The notes beneath the pieces are model-generated. The model did not search any database. It was not told the origin of the DNA and saw only the letters and a program-made list of their open reading frames with translations. The translations under genes were made by a program, and so were the position numbers. Positions 1-7,538 of a DNA stretch of 19,397 nt are shown piece after piece. The stretch's first letter is position 1; the number at the start of each line of letters is the position of its first letter. The stretch lies in the NCBI GenBank assembly GCA_001803705.1, contig MHDY01000136.1, forward strand, positions 434-19,830. The letters are read 5' to 3'. The DNA is from Nitrospirae bacterium GWC2_56_14. Lineage in GTDB: Bacteria; Nitrospirota; UBA9217.

Positions 1-2567
1 TGCGCCAAGTGCTTCGCATGTGCGCCTGTTGCCATGGCATTGGTCGCATGACAGCTTCCGCAGGCCGCTGTCCCGCCCCAGGTCGGAGACGTCGTTGCAT
101 ATACCGGAGTGGCTACGCCGCCGGTCGCGCCCTGGCCAGAGCTATGGCAATAGAGGTTGTCGCACTGCTGAGTATTCGGTCCATTGGCCTGATCGTAGGT
201 CCACTTGGTTGTTGGGACTGTCTGCCAGGCTGCAGGCGGATCATAAGTTCCACCCGTTCCCAAGCCGGTGAAGGAGATAGTAATCTTGCTGTCAATCGTC
301 GAGGGCATATTGTGTCCGTTGTGACACATATTACAGGAATACGCTTTCGTGTCTACATGGGTCACATGCTGGCCGAGCGGCAGGGTTGATATCATATCAG
401 TCCCAACTCTCGGAGCGCCGTCCGTTCCGCCAAAACCGTGACATGAGTTACAATTCATGTCGGGCGGGTCCACAGTGCCGTTGACATGGCTTGCTATTGC
501 GATAAACCCGGTACCAGCGGCATTCACGTTAGTGTGGCACCCGTCGCACTGGTTCGCCGTAGCAGCAGGATGTGAACCTGTGGGCGGGTTACCGTGGCAC
601 GTGCCGCAGTTGGTTGCTTTGTCTACTACAACATCTCCCAGATATGCGGTGTTTGACCAGAGTGGTGTGTGACCCGTGCCGCCTGCATAGCCGTTTTTGA
701 AGCGAGAGCTGTCGTGGCAGTAAACATTACTGCACTGGCCGCCTGCATAGGTCGGGGTTCCCGCAACGGATCTCGGGTTCGTAAGAGCCAGTGAACCGAA
801 CTGCACCTCGGCAACGCCGGGCGTAATGTCGTTGATATGTCCGGCAGATTGAACAAAGGGAGGCTCCGTATGGCATTCGCTGCAAGCGATAGGGTTGCTG
901 TAGTTTGATGAACCCTTCAGATGGGCCTGGTGCGCACCGACCTGAAGATCGGTCGCGGCAGTATCCCCTGCGGTATCCGGTCCCGGAGCGGAATTTCCGT
1001 TTACGCTATCACCGTGGCAACGATAGCAGCCAGCCTTTGCCGTGGGATTGCCCCACGTGGGCGATCCGCTTCCGTGGCAGGCAGCAGCGGAGCAGGTGCC
1101 GTATCCGTTGCCGGCAGCGCCGCCTTTGGTATAACTGTTCGCTGCGTCGATGAGCTGGTTAACGTGGCTGGCTGAATTGTACGTTAAGCCGTCAGCAGCC
1201 GCGTTGGTATGACAAACGTCGCAGCCCATCGTCACCGCTGAAGTCAGGTGCGACGTGTGGCTGCCCGTGTCGATCCGGCCAAGCGTCGTGCCGGTAGTCG
1301 TTTTATGGCAGGTGCCGCAGGCGCCGCTGGCCGGGACTTCCCAGTTCGGCGTTGCATAGACTGGAGTTGCCGATGCGCCGTCAGCGCTCTGGCCCGAGCT
1401 GTGGCAATATATGCTAGAGCAACTCTCGGTTGCGCCGGTCGGAACACCCGCGCTGTAAACATAGGGAGCGGACAATGTCTTGCCTTGATACGATCCGCCC
1501 ACGGCCTTGCCGGAGAAAGCAACCGTGATCGTCTGATCTTCCGTTGGCATGCCGTCTCCGAAATGGCAGGTGGCGCAGGTAATATTAAGAGAGGTAACGT
1601 GCGTCGGATGCGCTCCTACCGTATGACCGGTCGGAGGGCTGACGAGATCCGCGGGATCAAGCGGGGCTCCTGTTGAGCCGCTCTGTCCGTGACAGCCGGT
1701 GCAACCGCCCGTCTTGAATCCGTATTTGTGCTGGTGGCAGGCAGTGGTGCAATTAGCGTCATAGGACGCAGGGTGCCCACCGTCGAGTTTGCTTCCGTCG
1801 CCAAGGAAATACTTGGTCTTGGTATGGCAGACCTGACAAATACCCTTGACCGTGGCAGTGGTCGATGCAAAAGAATTAAGGATGCCGGAATTAGTGAGGA
1901 ACGAGACGGGCTTTGTGGCGCCGGTCGGCAGTACGACCGCGTTTTTGATCAGTTTACCGTATTTAATACGATAAGGCTTGCCTGCGCCCGCAAAGGGCAA
2001 TGTTGTTTTCATGGCGCCCAGAACGGTCAACGTATTCGAGGTGTTGCCCGTAATCCGGTACGAATAGGCCGTGTAGGTCGTATTCGGTATCAGCAGGGCA
2101 TCCTTAAACATGTCAGGCGTCCAGTTCTTACTGTTATCGGTCAGCGTGGACGCGGTTATGCCGGACGTAGTACCAGTTGCTTCTGCGCCCATATCATTGA
2201 ACGTAGGGTTTGTCCTCATCTGGTCCTGGAGATGAGGGTTATGGCAGGAGCGGCATTCGATGAGATACACATTCGAAGTACCGGTCACATAGCTGGAATG
2301 GGTTTGGACATCCGCAAACTTTGCGTTCGTGACCGAGCCGTCGATCGAATTATGACAATCAATGCAGAGCTCGTTCAGCGGAGTGCTGCCCACCGGAGGT
2401 GGCGCCGTGGCCCAATCGGGAGGGGCAGTCGATGGGTAGTGGCAGGTGTCACAGATAACGCCGCCAACGTCGTTATGTGGCGCATCGAGAGCGTATGATA
2501 CGCTCGCAGCACAATACATGCCTACCAGTAATAAGAGTGAAATCAGTGTGTATGTCGATTTCTTCAT
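1..2567 (-). CDS. Giant multiheme c-type cytochrome (CX4CH/CX2CH type), partial at 3' end
   Basis: The frame is open from an ATG at 2567 to the window edge (855 codons, no stop), so the C-terminus is missing. The start follows an AGGAG ribosome site. The N-terminus is a signal peptide (MKKSTYTLISLLLLVGMYCA, then ASVSYA), so the product is exported. I count 20 haem-binding motifs, starting at residues 39, 68, 105, 244, 273, 289, 331, 383, 417, 449, 492, 514, 562, 612, 654, 674, 706, 745, 802 and 836. Fifteen are CX2CH, four are CX4CH (383, 492, 612, 802) and one is CX3CH (CTTACH, 273). Mixed CX4CH/CX2CH domains are characteristic of large Geobacter-type outer-surface cytochromes. A stretch of about 134 residues without haem motifs (110-243) looks like a beta-rich insertion. 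It is the last visible gene of the operon, 29 bp after the NHL protein gene. The likely role is electron transfer at or outside the outer membrane; the acceptor is unknown. Confidence 0.93.
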   Translation of the reverse strand, partial: MKKSTYTLISLLLLVGMYCAASVSYALDAPHNDVGGVICDTCHYPSTAPPDWATAPPPVGSTPLNELCIDCHNSIDGSVTNAKFADVQTHSSYVTGTSNVYLIECRSCHNPHLQDQMRTNPTFNDMGAEATGTTSGITASTLTDNSKNWTPDMFKDALLIPNTTYTAYSYRITGNTSNTLTVLGAMKTTLPFAGAGKPYRIKYGKLIKNAVVLPTGATKPVSFLTNSGILNSFASTTATVKGICQVCHTKTKYFLGDGSKLDGGHPASYDANCTTACHQHKYGFKTGGCTGCHGQSGSTGAPLDPADLVSPPTGHTVGAHPTHVTSLNITCATCHFGDGMPTEDQTITVAFSGKAVGGSYQGKTLSAPYVYSAGVPTGATESCSSIYCHSSGQSADGASATPVYATPNWEVPASGACGTCHKTTTGTTLGRIDTGSHTSHLTSAVTMGCDVCHTNAAADGLTYNSASHVNQLIDAANSYTKGGAAGNGYGTCSAAACHGSGSPTWGNPTAKAGCYRCHGDSVNGNSAPGPDTAGDTAATDLQVGAHQAHLKGSSNYSNPIACSECHTEPPFVQSAGHINDITPGVAEVQFGSLALTNPRSVAGTPTYAGGQCSNVYCHDSSRFKNGYAGGTGHTPLWSNTAYLGDVVVDKATNCGTCHGNPPTGSHPAATANQCDGCHTNVNAAGTGFIAIASHVNGTVDPPDMNCNSCHGFGGTDGAPRVGTDMISTLPLGQHVTHVDTKAYSCNMCHNGHNMPSTIDSKITISFTGLGTGGTYDPPAAWQTVPTTKWTYDQANGPNTQQCDNLYCHSSGQGATGGVATPVYATTSPTWGGTAACGSCHATNAMATGAHAKHLA

Positions 2568-2596
2568 AGTCCCCGCTCCTTCGTGCTTTATGAGCC

Positions 2597-5344
2597 TCAT
2601 AATCCCATCTCTCCAACCGTGACGTTAACTCCGTTTTGAGAATTTGCGTGGAGCGTTATGGTCTTCGAAAGCTTTCCTGATGCGCCGAATATCCTGACCT
2701 TTGGTGACTTGCTGCCTGCCGCCGTGCGCTGTTCCCCCCCGGAACCGACGATGATCTCAGCAATACCGTCACCGGTCAGGTCGGCTGCAGCCACGCTCAG
2801 ACCGGAGAAAAGATTTGCGACGGGAACAAAACCACCAGCCAGGGTGCCATCGGTCTTGAAGATCATCACTCCTGACGCCGCAGCGGAAGACGCTTTCTTG
2901 CTGACCCCTGCGCCTTCTCCGGCAATGATCTCGTCCATGCCGTCGCCGTCAACATCTCCGGTCGCCAGGGAAACAGTGCCGCTGCCGGAGAACTTGAAGT
3001 CGTTTGCCGGCGAGGCGATCCAGTTCCCCGCGCCCGCGGAGGCGTTGATCGTCCAGATGCCCATAACCATTGCTGATGCGGTAACGAGTTTCGGGGCCGC
3101 ATTGCCGGTCGTATCCGCTACGGCAACGGCCACTGCCTGACCGTATCCAAAGGCGGTCAGTTCGATTCCCGTTGACACCAGCTCGTTGGTTTCCGCCCGG
3201 TAGGTATATACCTTGACCGGAGCGTTCATATTCTGAGTCGCAGGGGCGACCGTTATTTCAGCCTTGCCGTCGCCATTCAGATCACCTGCAGCCACATTGA
3301 CCCTGCCGGGCATTGCAAAGGGCGCGAACTCAACCAGCGTGGTCCCATCGGACCTGAGCACGCGCAGAACGGCTGGCTTGTTCGCAGCAACGACGCCTTC
3401 TGTGATAAGTTCCGCAACACCGTCGCCATCGATATCGGCTGATGCCAGCGCAGTTCCCAGTTTGGTTTTTCCATTAAATACCGCCTTGTCGGCAACCGGC
3501 GTACCGTCGTTCTTGTAGAACTTGATCCGGGAGCGGTTGTTCCGACGCGTCTCACCAGCAGCGGCAATTATATTCGTGCGACCCGCAATCTCAGCAAGGG
3601 AGCGGTAGTTTCCTGACACGGAAATCTCGGCATCGGTCAGGCTTTTTGTCTGCGCAAGAGGCTTGCGATATCCGTTTACCGCATCAAAGGTAACGGTGTA
3701 GTCTCCCAGCGGAGCGCCGTCGACGCTCCAGGTCATGCTGGAGCCCGTAGTACCCTTGTAGGAAGCGGCGCCGGTGATCGTAAATCCGGCATCGGGAACG
3801 TTCGAGGTCACGCTGATCCTTGTGCCCTGCGTCACCGTGAGATTTACCGTCATCTTGCTGCCGTCTCCAATGGCTCCCGGCGCTGAAAGCGCGATCTGAC
3901 CGGTATACGTTCCCGGTGCCATATTCGCCATATCAATGGAAAGGGCCGATGCTGTGGTTGCCGTACCGCTGGCCGGGGAGATGCCAAGCCAGGAGGCGCC
4001 AGAGGAAGCGGACCATGCAAGCGATCCGGCATTCTGTACCGTGATCGTTACGGGCTGTACAACGGGTGTGCTCCCTTTTTTGGCTTCAACTGCAACCGTG
4101 CCGTTACTGAAGCCGATCGTGGCTGCGGGAGTTACCGTAAGCACGACAGGGATTTTGTCGATCTGGCCGAAATCGGAAGTTACGGTTACAGCACCCTGAT
4201 ACGTGCCGGCCGCAAGGTTCGCATGATTCGTTCCTACGGCAAGACTGCTCGAACCGTTCGGACCCGCGGTTCCGGTTGCGGCACCCAGGGTTATCCATTC
4301 ACTATCAGCGCCGGCGGTCCATCCTAATGATCCAGTTCCTCCGTTGGCGATCGTAACGGTTTTGGCCGGAGCGCTGTTCGCGTTCAGTTGCTGACCTTCA
4401 AAGGTCAGGGCGGCAGGCGCCGCATCCATGGTCGTGAATCCGTCAAGACCGTAGACATCGATGCTGCTGCTGTTCGCCATCGATACATATGCGATCTTAT
4501 TTTTCCCGATCGCGATGCCCAGAGGCTTTGAGCTTTCGGTCTTATGGAGTACATTATTATTGAACGCTCCCGCTGTCGCATCAAAAGAAAGGGCTGCACC
4601 CTGAATGAGGTCAAGAATAAAAACATTGCCTGCGCCGTCAAAAGCCATGCCTACCGGTTTCCCGATCTTTCCTGCCTCGGCACCGTAGTCACCAAAAGAT
4701 CTCTTAAAAACACCCGCTTTGTCAAATACCTGAATTTTTGCACCGTCAATAAGAACGCCGCTGCCGGTCAGGGTCTTCCGGCGGTCGGCAACATAGATCT
4801 CGTCCGCAGCGTCATTTACGGCAATAGCCGTGGGTTTGTTAAAAAGTCCGTCGGTATTGCCGCTGCCGCCGAAACTGGACAGGAGCGCTGCTGACGAATC
4901 GTAGATACGAACCAGGCCCTTGCTGCCGTCAAGAACATACACCTTGCCGGATCCATCGACCGCAATAGAGATTGGCCGGTCGATTTCGCCCGGGCCCGAG
5001 CCAAGACTGCGTACATATTTGTAATCGGGTGAATACACGTCTACCGCATGCCTTTCAGCCGACCCTACATAGATATACCCGGAGGCATCCACTGCCACAC
5101 CGAGCGGACGCAGTACGGAAAATTGCTTAAGCAGCTTGCCTTTTCGGCTGTACACCTTCACCAGGCCGTTTGCCGTCTCGGAGACATAGAGCTTCCCCTG
5201 GGAGTCTATGGCTACGCAGGTAGGACGATTCACCGCATCAGTAACAGCACCGATCAGCGCAGGAGCTGCATAGCCGGCACCCTGTACGATAAACAGCAGC
5301 GTTGCCAGAATAACCGCGCCCATCAGGTATAATTTCCGATTCAT
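2597..5344 (-). CDS. Exported NHL beta-propeller / BACON-like / FG-GAP repeat surface protein
   Basis: 915 residues from the ATG at 5344, which has a GGAGG ribosome site five bases upstream. A longer frame begins at 5425, but it would overlap the end of the preceding cytochrome gene, so I reject it. Domains in order: a signal peptide ending near GYAA; NHL-type propeller repeats at about 30-300 (repeated 'P.gIAvD..G.vYV.D' units); two BACON/Ig-like beta domains at about 310-405 and 408-505 ('ASWLGISPASGTA' in the second); a short beta domain at about 510-580; and an FG-GAP/VCBS-like propeller with Ca-binding-type loops DIDGDGVAE (637), DLNGDGKAE (688), DVDGDGMDE (797) and DLTGDGIAE (855). There is no haem motif. 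It lies between two cytochrome genes in one operon, so a scaffolding, adhesion or assembly role for the cytochromes is inferred. No enzymatic residues are recognisable. Confidence 0.9.
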   Translation of the reverse strand: MNRKLYLMGAVILATLLFIVQGAGYAAPALIGAVTDAVNRPTCVAIDSQGKLYVSETANGLVKVYSRKGKLLKQFSVLRPLGVAVDASGYIYVGSAERHAVDVYSPDYKYVRSLGSGPGEIDRPISIAVDGSGKVYVLDGSKGLVRIYDSSAALLSSFGGSGNTDGLFNKPTAIAVNDAADEIYVADRRKTLTGSGVLIDGAKIQVFDKAGVFKRSFGDYGAEAGKIGKPVGMAFDGAGNVFILDLIQGAALSFDATAGAFNNNVLHKTESSKPLGIAIGKNKIAYVSMANSSSIDVYGLDGFTTMDAAPAALTFEGQQLNANSAPAKTVTIANGGTGSLGWTAGADSEWITLGAATGTAGPNGSSSLAVGTNHANLAAGTYQGAVTVTSDFGQIDKIPVVLTVTPAATIGFSNGTVAVEAKKGSTPVVQPVTITVQNAGSLAWSASSGASWLGISPASGTATTASALSIDMANMAPGTYTGQIALSAPGAIGDGSKMTVNLTVTQGTRISVTSNVPDAGFTITGAASYKGTTGSSMTWSVDGAPLGDYTVTFDAVNGYRKPLAQTKSLTDAEISVSGNYRSLAEIAGRTNIIAAAGETRRNNRSRIKFYKNDGTPVADKAVFNGKTKLGTALASADIDGDGVAELITEGVVAANKPAVLRVLRSDGTTLVEFAPFAMPGRVNVAAGDLNGDGKAEITVAPATQNMNAPVKVYTYRAETNELVSTGIELTAFGYGQAVAVAVADTTGNAAPKLVTASAMVMGIWTINASAGAGNWIASPANDFKFSGSGTVSLATGDVDGDGMDEIIAGEGAGVSKKASSAAASGVMIFKTDGTLAGGFVPVANLFSGLSVAAADLTGDGIAEIIVGSGGEQRTAAGSKSPKVRIFGASGKLSKTITLHANSQNGVNVTVGEMGL

Positions 5345-5400
5345 ATTCACCTCCGAGGTAGCTTTATAATCAAGATTGCCCAGTCTCACCGAACCCATTG

Positions 5401-6168
5401 TTACTTGATGTGGCATGTTGTACACATATCACTATTCACATTAGACATCCTTAAAAAAGGCGCCTCAGTATTATCATGCACGTCATGGCAGGTAGAACAT
5501 TCCATCCTGTTGTTGAACAGTTTAAGTGCTGTTGCACCAGTTCCTGTCCAGTCCGCAGGATCTCTGATATCCTTATTATTGAGAATCCAGGTAAAAGAGA
5601 CCGGGTGGTCGTCGGAAAGATTGGCTACCCTGCCGGACAGGCCCAAGGCCGGGTCCAGATTACCGATATTCGCACCCCATTCAAATCCAAACGGATTGGG
5701 AGTGGGAACGTTCCAAATAGAACCGATCTTATCAGATCCAAAGGCGGTAACCTGGGAAGGGTTCGTTGCAGGACTCGGTGCGTTGATCAGCGCGCCGACT
5801 GCTATGGAGGTTATGCCGTCATGACAGCTCATACACATAAGCGTCAACCCGGTAGCTCCCGAGGTTACGGAAAGCGTTCCACTGGTGTATGGCGTAAAGG
5901 AAGCTGCAATAGAATTTGTCCGGTTCCAGAGAAGCCCCTGAACCCCTGTCGCTGCCGCCGAGGCAGCACTATGCGGGGTATGGCAGAAAACGCAGGTCTC
6001 AACAATGTCTTCACCTGCCGCCTGATATATCCCGCTAAAGTTGCTGGGTGTAGGATTTAATAAGGAAAAGTCATGCTTGCTACCCACGACGCCGGCAGCA
6101 GCCATACCAGAGACACTAAAGATAAAACAGGCTACCATCAGAACTACATGCATGCTTTTCTTTGACAT
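5401..6168 (-). CDS. Tetraheme c-type cytochrome, OmcE-like candidate
   Basis: 255 residues. The ATG at 6168 is preceded by a GAGGAG-type ribosome site. The signal peptide ends near GMAAA (residue 25), so the protein is exported. It has four CX2CH motifs: CVFCH (59), CMSCH (112), CSTCH (224) and CTTCH (249, two residues before the C-terminus). Outside the motifs, the mature protein has only four histidines: H32 (SKHD), H66 (CHTPH), H188 (DDHPVSF) and H231 (HDVHD). This is exactly the number needed for bis-His ligation of four haems. The 'GSKHD', 'CVFCHTPH', 'DDHPVSF' and 'CSTCHDVHD' blocks and the size match the family containing Geobacter OmcE, a known filament-forming extracellular cytochrome; this comparison is from memory, not a search. 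It is the first gene after the promoter at 6253-6281 and lies 56 bp before the NHL protein. A soluble periplasmic shuttle is the main alternative. Confidence 0.92.
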   Translation of the reverse strand: MSKKSMHVVLMVACFIFSVSGMAAAGVVGSKHDFSLLNPTPSNFSGIYQAAGEDIVETCVFCHTPHSAASAAATGVQGLLWNRTNSIAASFTPYTSGTLSVTSGATGLTLMCMSCHDGITSIAVGALINAPSPATNPSQVTAFGSDKIGSIWNVPTPNPFGFEWGANIGNLDPALGLSGRVANLSDDHPVSFTWILNNKDIRDPADWTGTGATALKLFNNRMECSTCHDVHDNTEAPFLRMSNVNSDMCTTCHIK

Positions 6169-6221
6169 TTTTCTAGCTCCTCAATATATTCAATTGTTTA
6201 TCTCTGATCTTGCTGCCGTAC

Positions 6222-6237
6222 AACTATTTCTATAGTT
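6222..6237. repeat. Inverted repeat in the 5' leader of the cytochrome operon
   Basis: AACTAT-TTCT-ATAGTT is a perfect 6-bp inverted repeat with a 4-base loop. It lies between the predicted transcription start (about 6246) and the cytochrome ATG (6168). It could be a leader hairpin or a second protein-binding half-site pair. It is short and AT-rich, so chance is possible. Confidence 0.4.
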
Positions 6238-6252
6238 ACTTTTCGAATCGTA

Positions 6253-6281
6253 ATTATGCAATACGCATACCACTAAATCAA
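6253..6281 (-). promoter_or_regulatory. Sigma-70-type promoter of the cytochrome operon
   Basis: Read on the minus strand, TTGATT (6281-6276) and CATAAT (6258-6253) are separated by exactly 17 bases. Each box matches the consensus at four or five of six positions. The predicted start is near 6246, giving a leader of about 78 nt before the tetraheme cytochrome ATG. I saw no sigma-54 GG/GC pair in this gap. Confidence 0.6.
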
Positions 6282-6283
6282 TG

Positions 6284-6302
6284 ACTTGTTATATCAACAA
6301 GT
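6284..6302. promoter_or_regulatory. Palindromic operator candidate next to the -35 box
   Basis: ACTTGTT-ATATC-AACAAGT is a perfect 7-bp inverted repeat with a 5-bp spacer, ending two bases upstream of the -35 box of the cytochrome promoter. Its centre is about 47 bases upstream of the predicted start. That position and symmetry suit a dimeric regulator acting as activator or repressor. The regulator is not identifiable. Confidence 0.5.
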
Positions 6303-6520
6303 TATTTAATTGACGATTAATAGCAGGGAAATAATTGAAGGAAAAGTCTCGATTTTTGAGCGGTTATGCGCAACAAGCTGTTGGTATTCTTCCTGCTGAG
6401 CATCTTATTGTTGAATTGACCAGATATTTGTGGTAATCGTCATGCCGATCCCCTTTTCACAACCGTCAGATCCGCGTTGGAATGAGCGCGCAGACCGTGC
6501 CATCTAATTCGTTTATTCCT

Positions 6521-6817
6521 TTACTTGAGCACCAGCTTAAAGAACCGGTTCATGATCACGCCGGCCACAACGCCCAGAACCGCGCCGAAGGCGGCCAGGA
6601 ACGACATAACGAACACCAGGACCAGCGATACTGCCCAATAGTTCTGCCCGCAGGATGTGCCGAATGTCCTGGTCACGTCCTTTGCCGCAGCTTCCCGCCA
6701 GGTACCCTGGAGCGAGTCCGCCAGGACATAATCCATGGCAAGCGCCGTTCCCAGGCTTATCACGGCGCCGAGCACCGCTCCGATGATGACCGCTTTTTTG
6801 AGACCTCTATCGCTCAT
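6521..6817 (-). CDS. Small membrane protein of unknown function (98 aa)
   Basis: I place the start at the ATG at 6817, which has a GAGG ribosome site six bases upstream; a longer frame reaches 6880 but would include a tandem repeat tract. There are two predicted membrane segments, at about 9-31 (AVIIGAVLGAVISLGTALA) and 61-89 (long, glycine- and valine-rich). Between them is a polar loop with one cysteine (C56). The C-terminus is basic (RFFKLVLK). I do not recognise a family. It lies 64 bp downstream of ogg and may be the last gene of the ntrY-like/rhodanese/ogg transcription unit. Confidence 0.65.
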   Translation of the reverse strand: MSDRGLKKAVIIGAVLGAVISLGTALAMDYVLADSLQGTWREAAAKDVTRTFGTSCGQNYWAVSLVLVFVMSFLAAFGAVLGVVAGVIMNRFFKLVLK

Positions 6818-6850
6818 TGGTTGCCTCGTCCGCGTCTGATCAGATTTATC

Positions 6851-6878
6851 GATCCGCATTCCGCAATCCGAAATCCGC
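6851..6878. repeat. Heptanucleotide tandem repeat
   Basis: Four consecutive 7-mers read GATCCGC, ATTCCGC, AATCCGA, AATCCGC, a degenerate AWTCCGC unit. They fill most of the 64-bp gap between ogg and the 98-residue membrane protein gene. Degenerate 7-bp arrays like this occur as dispersed intergenic repeats in some bacteria. No coding role is likely. Confidence 0.7.
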
Positions 6879-6881
6879 AAT

Positions 6882-7538
6882 TTATTTCAGTATCTCTCCG
6901 GTCTTTCGCGACCACAGGAGCAGGTCAAGGTGGTCCATGTCTATCCCGATCTCGCGGGAAAACCGGGCCAGTTTCTTTTCTATGGCAAGGTACCGGGCAC
7001 GCGTCGTAGGCGGCCCTGTCCGCTTTCCGATGACACCCATCTCGCGCAGACTGTTCAGGATATGCTTGTCCAGGATCGCATAGCCGCTGAATCCGATGTT
7101 CCTGAGAAAGTGGCTCGCTTCTTTATACCCCAGGCCCATGATCCCCTTGTTTGATGCGAAAAAATCCCGCAACGCTTCGGGGTTTTCAAAGGATTCGATA
7201 AAGGACCGCATGCTGAGGCCGCAGCGTTCCCGGAGACATTCCCGCGTCTGAACGATGTAGGACGGCCTGACCCGCCAGAACCGCACACGGTTTTCCCGGG
7301 CACGCTGCTGCAGCTCTTTCAGCGTCCCGTGCTGCAGAAGGTCGCGAAGCGCTCCGACCGTACGCATCCCCATCTTGGCGCTGCTCCCCGCGGTCAGGAT
7401 ACAGTAGCACAGTTCCTCGAAGATAACGATGTCGCCCTGACCGTACGCCTGCTTGAACTCCGCAAGCCGTCTCTCGATCTGCGGCCGTTTAGCGCGATAG
7501 TCGCGTCTCAGTTCGTCAATGAATTCTCTTCCAGGCAC
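6882..7538 (-). CDS. ogg: 8-oxoguanine DNA glycosylase / AP lyase (Ogg2-like)
   Basis: 218 residues, close to the usual size of the small Ogg2-type N-glycosylase/DNA lyases. The enzyme excises 8-oxoguanine and cleaves the abasic site. The helix-hairpin-helix and catalytic region reads GIMGLGYKEASHFLRNIGF then AILDKHI, giving candidate catalytic K139 and D157. Their 18-residue spacing fits the Lys/Asp pair of this family (M. jannaschii Ogg K129/D147, as I recall). The start is a GTG at 7538 inside the rhodanese gene (23-bp overlap); a weak AAGGGCGG lies upstream, which suggests translational coupling. The family is best known from archaea and some thermophiles, so its presence here may reflect old transfer. 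Confidence 0.9.
   Translation of the reverse strand: MPGREFIDELRRDYRAKRPQIERRLAEFKQAYGQGDIVIFEELCYCILTAGSSAKMGMRTVGALRDLLQHGTLKELQQRARENRVRFWRVRPSYIVQTRECLRERCGLSMRSFIESFENPEALRDFFASNKGIMGLGYKEASHFLRNIGFSGYAILDKHILNSLREMGVIGKRTGPPTTRARYLAIEKKLARFSREIGIDMDHLDLLLWSRKTGEILK

Larger units (their letters stand above)
6169..6520. other. Intergenic region upstream of the cytochrome operon
   Basis: This gap lies between the 98-residue membrane protein gene and the tetraheme cytochrome gene, both on the minus strand. Its AT-rich half (about 6181-6345) holds the promoter, the operator-like palindrome and the leader inverted repeat described separately. The rest (about 6345-6520) has no convincing reading frame, RNA gene or rho-independent terminator on either strand. 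Confidence 0.6.

Noticed and set aside
1689..2498. Long plus-strand open frame (269 codons)
   Set aside because: It lies wholly opposite the multiheme cytochrome, whose regularly spaced haem motifs show the minus strand is coding. Its protein is rich in Arg and has no domain.
5345..5425. Upstream extension of the NHL protein start
   Set aside because: The extension would precede the signal peptide with 27 hydrophilic residues and overlap the cytochrome stop. The GGAGG site favours the ATG at 5344.
6355..6400. Possible sigma-54 promoter upstream of the cytochrome operon
   Set aside because: A TTGTTGC-like stretch is present on the minus strand, but the paired GG at the -24 position is missing.
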